Shown: positions 41,079 through 47,725 of the stretch, in pieces
Layout: each line of letters opens with the position of its first letter
How positions within the stretch are numbered: position 1 is the first letter of the stretch
Assembly: GCF_000164135.1 (NCBI RefSeq)
Contig: NZ_GG770563.1
Span: forward strand, 1 to 47,725
Reading direction: 5' to 3'
Source of the DNA: Mycobacterium parascrofulaceum ATCC BAA-614
GTDB lineage: Bacteria > Actinomycetota > Actinomycetes > Mycobacteriales > Mycobacteriaceae
Length of the DNA stretch: 47,725 bases
Program-made: the position numbers and the translations under genes
The notes under the pieces: model-generated
The model's database searches: none
What the model saw: the letters and a program-made list of their open reading frames with translations, nothing else
What the model was told of the DNA's origin: nothing

Positions 41079-41375
41079 CTAGACCATCGCAGCGGTGTTG
41101 AGGACCTCGGTGGCGGCGTAGTCGGCCGAGCTGATGCCCATGGTCGAGACGAACATCTGGTGGACGACCTCCCCGATGGCTTGGGTGGCCTGATACACGC
41201 CGGCATGGGTGCCGAACGCCGCGGCCAACAGAACCGACGCCGGCTCTGGCGCCGGCGGCACCACGCCCAGTGTGGGTGCGGCTCCTGCGGCGTTGCCCGC
41301 CGCTACCGCCGCCCCGATCCCGGCCAACCCGGACGCGGATGCATCAATGCCCGCAGGTAATGCCTCGACAAACAT
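41079..41375 (-). CDS. PE protein
   Basis: The 98-residue protein is of typical PE domain length, two helices with the secretion signal Y86-x-x-x-E90 (YAATE) near the C-terminus. The name-giving Pro-Glu near the N-terminus is not kept (MFVEALPAGI). GGGAGG lies before the ATG. Position directly upstream of the PPE gene supports the call. Confidence 0.85.
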   Translation of the reverse strand: MFVEALPAGIDASASGLAGIGAAVAAGNAAGAAPTLGVVPPAPEPASVLLAAAFGTHAGVYQATQAIGEVVHQMFVSTMGISSADYAATEVLNTAAMV

Positions 41376-41468
41376 GGAACCCTCCCGTAAAGAGCCGACC
41401 GGACATTGACCGGTCTGATGACAAAAGTGTATCGACGCCCGCGGGCTTACGCGCGGCCCATCGCAGAT
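41376..41468 (-). promoter_or_regulatory. Gap between eccC and PE gene
   Basis: It contains TACACT on the minus strand (41431-41426), a good -10 match without a clear -35, and a six-base inverted repeat GACCGG/CCGGTC around 41397-41416. It may hold a promoter that allows the PE/PPE/esx genes to be expressed more than eccB-eccC. Confidence 0.3.
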
Positions 41469-44400
41469 CTATCCGAGGCCGGCGTCAGCGACTTGGACAT
41501 AAATTCCCGATTCGCCCGATTCGGCGGTATTCAGCAAGAATCCGCGGCCCTTGGGCATCCAATGGCCTTTCCATTTGCCCTTCACGAATCCTTGATCGGG
41601 GTCGGAATCCATGATCAGCTCCGGCTCCCTGGCCTGCTTGAGCATCCTGAACACGGGGTCGGCCCCCAGGCCCGCCATGAACGCCGCGAACTGGCGGGTG
41701 TAGATGATGTGCAACCCGACGTCGTCGCCGGCCTGCACGAACCGTTCGATCACCCCCAGAGGTGAGTCGAAGCCGACCGGCAACCGCTCAGAATCGTCGA
41801 TGATCAAAAAGATTTCCGGACCCTGCCAGTGGCGCCGGCCGATGTCATCGACCGATAAATCGTCGCTGGGCAGCCGCGGCGCAAGGACCGCGGCCAGCTC
41901 GCCCATGCGCGCTTTGACCGAGTCCGGCGTCGAGGCGAAACGCTGCACGTAGGACTTATCCAGCACGTTGAGTAGCTGGCGGCGCGGATCAATGAGCCAC
42001 ACCTGGGCCGCGGGGCGGTCGGCCGTTTCTTCCAGCCCCGGCCCCGTAGCGCCGTCAGCGCCCGGGGCGTAAACCCTGCGAATCTCGCGCATCAATGTTG
42101 CACACGCCGTCGTGCGCCCACACTTGGGTTGCCCGGCGATGATCAGATGCTGACTGGCCAAAAACACCGGCCGTTCGGTCTCGTCGAGCGCCCACACGAT
42201 CGACGTGGGGGTGCGATCATCGGTGGCGGCTGTCGCCGCCAGCTCGGCCGGCGAAACCCGCCCTGGCAGCCTGCGCACCTTACGTGCAGGATTGAACCTA
42301 CCGGCCTGGCGGCTGACAGCCTCGGCGACACTGCGTGAATCGAACACCTCCGCGGCGGTGGACTCCAGCGCCGGGCGCGCCATCAACGTGTGCAACCCCA
42401 CGGGGTCTACGCCGGTGCGTTCGTAATTTTGCCCAATCATGCCGCGCCCTGGCCGCGCCGGCACAGCCGTGGCCAGTCTCGCCTTAGCCACCAGCGTCGC
42501 TTCGTTGAAGTCGGCCAGACGAAGCTCCACCCGAGACCCGAAGTTACCCCGCACCGTCACCTGCAGATCGGTGTTCTTGGTCACCGCGGCGACCACGTGA
42601 ATCCCGAACGTGGGCCCCTCTTTGATGATCCTGTTCACCTTGTCTTCGACGAGCGCCTCATATTCGCTAACCATCGCCGCATAGTTGTCGATCACCAAGA
42701 ACACATCGCCGTAACCGTCCTCAGGCACAGCCCCGGGCTCACGCCCAGCCTTGCGGCGGCGAAACACCTCCATCGACATCACGCCGGTCGCCTCGAAGCT
42801 GCGCTTGCGCGAGGCGAGCAACGCCGCGATCTCCGCCACGGTGCGGCGCACACCGTCACTATCAAGCGACATCGACACACCACCCACATGCGGTAGCCCC
42901 GACACACTACTGAGGGCCGCCGACGAAAACGCCAGGCAGTAAAACTGCACCTGCTCAGGGGTGTGCGTCATGGCCGCCGCGCAGATCAGGTCTTGCAGCG
43001 CAGTCGTTTTGCCCGAGCCCTGAGCACCCACGATCACCACATTGCCGCCCGGGCCCGACACGTCAATGGTCAGCGGATGCTGGTCATGCTTGAATGGCCG
43101 GTCCACCAGCCCCACAGGGAACACCAGGTTCGGGGTGCGCGCATAGTCGCTGTCCCAGGGCCGCCCCAGATAGGTGTTCACCAGTTTCTCGATGCTCCAC
43201 GGCGCATCCAGCGGCGGCTTCCACAACCGGTAAGGCTCAAAGTCAATCCGGCGCAGCTGGTCGATGATGATGCGCCCCACCTGTGGGCGCATCAACGCAT
43301 TGCGCTCCTCGGCGTCCTCGCTATCGCCCGCGTCGGTCACCTCGTCGACATCAGCCACTTCCCCATCCACAGCTGGCGACTCGTCGAGCTCATCAGGCGG
43401 CGGCAACGGTGTGAAGTCCGTGGAGAACAGTTGCGGCGCAAAATAACTCACTGACGCCGCGCTCACTTGCGGCGCGTCGTCGAGGTCCTCCGTGCCAGGC
43501 TTGCGGTACTCACGCCACAAGAACTCGCCCTGAAATTTCGTCAGCGTGCCGTTCGCGGGGCTGCCCTGCAAGAAATAGCACTGCCCAGAACCCTTGAGGT
43601 TCACCGCATTCGGCACACCGATCGCCGTGGCTGACTGTGTCGTATTGGTCTGCAGGGCCATCCGGTACCCCACGTTTTCTAGCAGCTTCTCAGCGCGAGT
43701 TTCGATCTGCTGGCTGGCCATCAGCAGATGAATCCAATACGCGCGGCCTTGGCGGGCGATCTGATACAACGAGTCCTGAATCTCTTGACCCATCAACTTA
43801 AACAGTTCGGCGAACTCGTCAATGACCACCACCAGTACCGGCAGCGGCGGCAACACCTCAGCAGCCCCCGCTGCGAGCTGATCGGCACGGATCTTGTTGT
43901 ATACCCCCACATCATCAGCGCCAGGCACATCGCATAAGGCTTTGCGCCGCGCGATCTCGCCATCCAGCGCGTCGATGAAACGGGTCATCAAACCCTGGTC
44001 CTCTTCGAGGTCGGTGATGATCTGCGAAACGTGAGGCACCCCGGCAAAGGGCCGAACACCCGAGCCACCCTTGAGGTCGGCCAACATGAACTGCAGGTTT
44101 TGCGGCGGGTGCCCCAACATCAGAGACTCAATGAAGGCGCGCAGCATCGTCGTCTTGCCCGAGCCAGTCGTGCCGGCCATCACCCCGTGCGGGCCCTGGC
44201 CCCCTTCCGAGTCCTCCTTGATGTCGACGAAAAACAGCTCATTGTTGTCCATCCGGTTACCCAGTGGCACCTTCAACCGCTGCAGGGAGTTGATGTCACT
44301 ACGCGGGCCCCACAACTTGTCGAAATCAATATTGGCGGCGTCCTCAATCCCGTAGTACGACAGGATGTCTCGGGCCATCACCTGCTTGCCGGAATCAACT

Positions 44401-45695
44401 TCGATCGCCTCATAGGCCTCGGCGAGCCGGAAGCGCGCCATGCGCTCGGCGAACGTCTCGGCCTCATCGCGGCTCATCTGATCGGCGTAGGCGAAAAACT
44501 GGGGATCGTTCCCCTGCGGATCCCATGTCATCGGGTCGCGCGGCACCGCCGAGATGACAGCGTTCTCACCGATGTACAACACTCGCCGGCGCGCGTCGCG
44601 GCACGCCGGAACGCGGCCTAGGCCGCGCACGTCGAAAAATGTCAACCCAGCGACGCCTTCGGAGCTTCCGAGACGCTCCCATCCCGCTTCGGTGTCGCAC
44701 ACGACCACCGTGTGCGGCAACGGCTCAATAGGGTCCTTCGACGCGCCCAGGCGCGAGCGGAAGTCCCCGCGGGTGGACAGCGACATTGCCTCAGTTTGCG
44801 CGTCAAGGAACTCAGCGACCGACCCATAGACCATGCGCACCGGGCCCGCACCGTCAATGAGCTTCGGATCACCGGCGTGTGGTAGCCACTTCACCCAATC
44901 CCACTCGGCCGCATCAGAAGTCACCACCACCAGCCGCAGATGATCGGGGCCGTGGAAAAACACCAATTCGCACAGGATCGCGCGCATCAGGCCCAGCACC
45001 CGCTCACGCGGGCCGCGTAGCTCATAGCCGGGCTCCACCATCAGCGACACCAGTTTCGGCGTGCCGTAGGCCACCGTCTGGTATTGCATGAACTCTTGGA
45101 GGACCTTGCCGGTCACCGGTTCGAGCTCGATATCGGTCGGCGCGTCCTGCGGCTCGTTGAACACGGCGGCATTGGATTCCATCAGATCCGTCATGCCCAC
45201 CCCGACCCGGGCCACCCCGAACCATGTATCAGACCCGTTGGGCTTGCGCTCCCACATCCGCATACTGCCCACGGCCGCTTCCAGGGTGCCCGGTGCGGGG
45301 TGATACCAGCGGTGATTCTGATCGAGCCGGTCCGCCAACTCTGAGGTGGTTCCTCGCAGCTCGTCCATGACCATGCAAAACCGGGCCCGCAGCGCGTCGA
45401 GCTTCGAGCGCGACATCTCCTGCGACCCGCCGCGGCCACCGAACAGCATCGCAACCAGCCCGCCCACCATCAGGAGCGGGAAAAATGACCCCGCGCCGGT
45501 AAACGAGCGCGCACCACTGGCGAAGCTGATCCACATCATTCCGCCGAACAGCGCAAGCAGGCCGATGATCAACGCCACCGACCACAGCGGTTTGCTTTGT
45601 GGCGGCGGCACTTTCAGTGGAGTCGGCAGGTCAAGGGTTTCAGGCTTAAACGGCGGCGCCTGCGCAGTTTGCTTGCGCGCGAACCCAATCTTCAT
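41469..45695 (-). CDS. eccC: EccC, FtsK/SpoIIIE-type ATPase motor of the ESX system (single polypeptide)
   Basis: The 1408-residue protein has two N-terminal membrane helices (WSVALIIGLLALFGGMMWISF and FFPLLMVGGLVAMLFGG), then three ATPase domains: D1 Walker A GTTGSGKTT (near 507) with VVVIDEFAEL; D2 GAQGSGKTT (near 888) with FLVIDNYAAM; and D3 GQPKCGRTT (near 1187) with FLIIDDSERL. In D3 the invariant Lys is Arg. EccC recognises the YxxxD/E signal of EsxB-type substrates and drives export. Here it is one chain, as in ESX-3 and ESX-5, and not split as in ESX-1. Its start overlaps the eccB stop (ATGA). Confidence 0.95.
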   Translation of the reverse strand: MKIGFARKQTAQAPPFKPETLDLPTPLKVPPPQSKPLWSVALIIGLLALFGGMMWISFASGARSFTGAGSFFPLLMVGGLVAMLFGGRGGSQEMSRSKLDALRARFCMVMDELRGTTSELADRLDQNHRWYHPAPGTLEAAVGSMRMWERKPNGSDTWFGVARVGVGMTDLMESNAAVFNEPQDAPTDIELEPVTGKVLQEFMQYQTVAYGTPKLVSLMVEPGYELRGPRERVLGLMRAILCELVFFHGPDHLRLVVVTSDAAEWDWVKWLPHAGDPKLIDGAGPVRMVYGSVAEFLDAQTEAMSLSTRGDFRSRLGASKDPIEPLPHTVVVCDTEAGWERLGSSEGVAGLTFFDVRGLGRVPACRDARRRVLYIGENAVISAVPRDPMTWDPQGNDPQFFAYADQMSRDEAETFAERMARFRLAEAYEAIEVDSGKQVMARDILSYYGIEDAANIDFDKLWGPRSDINSLQRLKVPLGNRMDNNELFFVDIKEDSEGGQGPHGVMAGTTGSGKTTMLRAFIESLMLGHPPQNLQFMLADLKGGSGVRPFAGVPHVSQIITDLEEDQGLMTRFIDALDGEIARRKALCDVPGADDVGVYNKIRADQLAAGAAEVLPPLPVLVVVIDEFAELFKLMGQEIQDSLYQIARQGRAYWIHLLMASQQIETRAEKLLENVGYRMALQTNTTQSATAIGVPNAVNLKGSGQCYFLQGSPANGTLTKFQGEFLWREYRKPGTEDLDDAPQVSAASVSYFAPQLFSTDFTPLPPPDELDESPAVDGEVADVDEVTDAGDSEDAEERNALMRPQVGRIIIDQLRRIDFEPYRLWKPPLDAPWSIEKLVNTYLGRPWDSDYARTPNLVFPVGLVDRPFKHDQHPLTIDVSGPGGNVVIVGAQGSGKTTALQDLICAAAMTHTPEQVQFYCLAFSSAALSSVSGLPHVGGVSMSLDSDGVRRTVAEIAALLASRKRSFEATGVMSMEVFRRRKAGREPGAVPEDGYGDVFLVIDNYAAMVSEYEALVEDKVNRIIKEGPTFGIHVVAAVTKNTDLQVTVRGNFGSRVELRLADFNEATLVAKARLATAVPARPGRGMIGQNYERTGVDPVGLHTLMARPALESTAAEVFDSRSVAEAVSRQAGRFNPARKVRRLPGRVSPAELAATAATDDRTPTSIVWALDETERPVFLASQHLIIAGQPKCGRTTACATLMREIRRVYAPGADGATGPGLEETADRPAAQVWLIDPRRQLLNVLDKSYVQRFASTPDSVKARMGELAAVLAPRLPSDDLSVDDIGRRHWQGPEIFLIIDDSERLPVGFDSPLGVIERFVQAGDDVGLHIIYTRQFAAFMAGLGADPVFRMLKQAREPELIMDSDPDQGFVKGKWKGHWMPKGRGFLLNTAESGESGIYVQVADAGLG

Positions 45696-47233
45696 GACTT
45701 CGGGACCTCCAGTTCGGCCGGGTTGGCATCGACAGGCAGCGTGTTGTGACGCACCAGCGCATCAGAGCGCGACAACGCCGGCCCGGCGGCCAGCAGCCGC
45801 AGCGCCAGCCACGGCGCCGGGCTCGGGGAATGCTTCTTCAAACCCAAAGCGTTCATCGTGTCCTCCTGGCGCGGCACCCCGAACCGCACCCCTGATTCGG
45901 ATATCCACCACAACGACTCCACCGTGGCCGCTGACGGCGAATTACCGGTGGACACCACGTAATTGGCGTACTCAGGGCCCAGATACACGCGGTCGGCCTG
46001 CATCTGTGGCCCCGGGGCTTTCACCAAGTCCACCACTTTGTCCACTTGGCCCTCGGCCACCGGGATGCTCGGGCCGGCGATGACCGACGTGCTAGCCAGC
46101 GCCTCACCGCTCACCTTCTCCCAGTGCCAGCACGCCGCGGCGTTGACCTGGCTATCGATCACCCGCGGCGGGGTAGCCGGGAACGCCGACAAGTCCAGGG
46201 TTTGCACCACCGGCAACTTCGCCAACACCGGGCCAGCCACCACCGGGATCACCGCACCGGCCGGCCCGGCATTTTGCAGCACCTGAGCCACCACCGGCGA
46301 CACCGGCTGCACGCCATCGGTGAGCACCACCGAATACGCGGTCTGCCCACCCACCTGCGGAGTCGATACCACCGTCCCCACCGGGCCCGGCGCCCCCGCG
46401 AACCGTGCCGGCGAGCCCGCATTCGGGATCACCGGCACCGACAACTCCGGGCCCACCGGGATCGCATCGAATAAGGCCCGGCTCATCGGGCGCGACCCCA
46501 ACACCGCATCCTCGCCCAGCCCCAACGCCAACAGCACCGCCCGAGCACCCTGATTGATCAACGAGCGCCGCCCATCGCGGATCAACCACACCGCATCCCC
46601 ATAGCGGCGCACCATCGCATCATCAGGGCCCAGCACGTGGCGGCGTGGACCCAGCTCGGGCTGGCCGTCGATGACGGTCACCGTCACCGGCTCAGGCGCA
46701 GCCGCCCCGAACGCCTTGGTGATCTCATCACACACCAACCACGACGAGCGACCCGGCGACGTCGCCACCATATCCTGCGGGGCGCCGGCAATACCGACCA
46801 GCGGCCCGCGCGGCGCTGCGTCAATCTCGCTGCGGCGCACCCGAACCGGGCTGGCCGCCTCCCCGGCGATCAACCGCGCCGAGGACAAATTCAACGCCGG
46901 ATACAGCTTCTCGCCCACCCGCACATACAGCGCCCCCGAATCCTGATCGGCCACAATCCGCGCCTGCCCCGCCGAACCGGCCGGGCGCACAAACGACCAG
47001 AACAACGCCCCCAGACACAGCACAGCGGTCAGCGTCACACCCGCCAACATCGCCATCGACTGGCGCCGGCCCGGCTCGGCCTCCATCCGCACCCGCCGCC
47101 GAGTCATCGCCGCCACCGCGCGACGGGCGAAAAACATGTGCCCCGACACCTGTACCCGCGTCGAAAGCCCCAGACCGCGCCCGCGCCAGCGCGACTCGTC
47201 GTCCTTATCCACTCCCGGCTCAACCACCGTCAA
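45692..47233 (-). CDS. eccB: EccB, ESX membrane component
   Basis: The 513-residue protein has the EccB N-terminus (STRVQVSGHMFFARRAVAAMTRRRVRM, about residues 25-50 shown in part), one membrane helix (about 62-84, MLAGVTLTAVLCLGALFWSFV) and a large periplasmic domain with several Gly/Pro-rich repeats. Two cysteines (VCDEIT, AACWHW) match the disulphide pair of the family. EccB forms the periplasmic part of the core complex. It is the first ecc gene of the operon, 17 bp after the NlpC/P60 gene. Confidence 0.93.
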   Translation of the reverse strand: MTVVEPGVDKDDESRWRGRGLGLSTRVQVSGHMFFARRAVAAMTRRRVRMEAEPGRRQSMAMLAGVTLTAVLCLGALFWSFVRPAGSAGQARIVADQDSGALYVRVGEKLYPALNLSSARLIAGEAASPVRVRRSEIDAAPRGPLVGIAGAPQDMVATSPGRSSWLVCDEITKAFGAAAPEPVTVTVIDGQPELGPRRHVLGPDDAMVRRYGDAVWLIRDGRRSLINQGARAVLLALGLGEDAVLGSRPMSRALFDAIPVGPELSVPVIPNAGSPARFAGAPGPVGTVVSTPQVGGQTAYSVVLTDGVQPVSPVVAQVLQNAGPAGAVIPVVAGPVLAKLPVVQTLDLSAFPATPPRVIDSQVNAAACWHWEKVSGEALASTSVIAGPSIPVAEGQVDKVVDLVKAPGPQMQADRVYLGPEYANYVVSTGNSPSAATVESLWWISESGVRFGVPRQEDTMNALGLKKHSPSPAPWLALRLLAAGPALSRSDALVRHNTLPVDANPAELEVPKS

Positions 47234-47250
47234 TACCCACCGTTAAATCG

Positions 47251-47725
47251 TTATCCGACAATTCTTTTCACGACAACATGCCCACGCGGGAAGCCCGAAT
47301 ACTGGACGTGGCCCCCCGGGGTGGGCGCCTCAATGACCTTCGTCGAGGACACCGCCATCTGCACATGCTCCGGCCCTCTGCTCGAGAAATTGGAAAACAC
47401 CAGATCACCGGCCCGCACCTCAGCGCGATCCACCGTCATACCTTTGTGAATCATGTCGTAGGTCATGCGCGGCAACTGAACCCCCGCGTGCCGGTAGGCG
47501 TCCATCACCAACCCGGAGCAGTCGTATTGGCGCGGCCCTGTCGCGCCCCACACGTACGGATCACCCAACTTGGTCTCGGCGAACTGCACCGCCCGCAGCG
47601 CCGTCCCACTGCCACCGCCGCCCAGAAGCGAAGCGCCCGACTGCTCACCCGGCCCCCCGTTCTCACCGCCGCCGCGACTCAGGCTGCCCATCAGTGACGC
47701 CGGTATCCCCGACGCCAAGCCGCTC
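47251..47725 (-). CDS. NlpC/P60 peptidoglycan hydrolase (partial, start outside window)
   Basis: The frame is open to the window edge, so only the C-terminal 158 or so residues are seen. The NlpC/P60 domain shows the catalytic Cys in YDCSGLVMDAY and the His in EHVQMAVS, with the preceding Gly/Ser-rich linker. These enzymes cleave stem peptides and, in conjugation, open the cell wall for the channel (VirB1/TcpG-like). It sits directly before eccB on the same strand and probably belongs to the same transcript; the missing part may hold signal or membrane segments or a lysozyme-like domain. Confidence 0.85.
   Translation of the reverse strand, partial: SGLASGIPASLMGSLSRGGGENGGPGEQSGASLLGGGGSGTALRAVQFAETKLGDPYVWGATGPRQYDCSGLVMDAYRHAGVQLPRMTYDMIHKGMTVDRAEVRAGDLVFSNFSSRGPEHVQMAVSSTKVIEAPTPGGHVQYSGFPRGHVVVKRIVG

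Noticed and set aside
1..47725. CRISPR arrays, tRNA or rRNA genes, insertion sequences, integrase genes
   Set aside because: Nothing with their repeat pattern, cloverleaf or transposase motifs was seen.

Overview
The window looks like about 48 kb of a large, GC-rich conjugative plasmid from a mycobacterium (pRAW-like). One molecule carries both a conjugative type IV DNA-transfer apparatus and a complete type VII (ESX) secretion locus. The diagnosis rests on a PE/PPE/EsxB/EsxA/EspG set with EccA-EccE and a mycosin, beside a TrwC-type relaxase, a VirD4-like coupling ATPase, VirB4-, VirB8- and VirB6-like proteins, and many small actinobacterial plasmid orphans. No replication, partition, resistance, tRNA or rRNA gene and no CRISPR array was seen, so rep/par must lie elsewhere.

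Layout. (1) 1-3900, plus strand: a DUF4192 protein, two orphans and a DUF932 protein. The two longest gaps here (959-1375 and 2354-2770, both exactly 417 bp) are diverged copies of one another. Each carries a terminator, a candidate promoter and an elaborate nested stem structure in which three stem pairs differ between copies by compensatory changes; the terminator occurs a third time after the DUF932 gene. (2) 3900-5520: an HNH-like protein and a small HTH protein on the minus strand, then a divergent region with paired TTAGG/CCTAA palindromes, the best oriT/operator candidate. (3) 5521-11756, plus: a giant relaxase-helicase and a small downstream gene. (4) 20697 down to 11797, minus: an XRE-like regulator, a membrane protein, the coupling ATPase, a small winged-helix-like protein, an HD phosphohydrolase, a stand-alone paralogue of the central part of the coupling ATPase, and several small membrane or orphan proteins. 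(5) 20796-29196, plus: the transfer-channel operon (small membrane proteins, a discoidin-like bitopic protein, VirB8/TcpC-like, pilin-size proteins, VirB4-like, VirB6-like). (6) 47725 down to 29230, minus: the ESX locus in the order nlpC/p60 - eccB - eccC - PE - PPE - esxB - esxA - espG - espI - eccD - mycP - eccE - eccA - two small genes.

How it fits together (inference from known families): the relaxase nicks and pilots one strand, the coupling ATPase delivers it to the VirB-like channel, and the ESX machine with the NlpC/P60 hydrolase deals with the mycobacterial envelope; in pRAW both T4SS and T7SS are needed for transfer. The 1-3.9 kb genes are transcribed toward the presumed oriT on the side away from the relaxase, the geometry of a leading region that enters the recipient first. 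The repeated structured leaders there are the strongest candidate for something undescribed: either cis-acting RNA leaders or single-stranded-DNA promoters.
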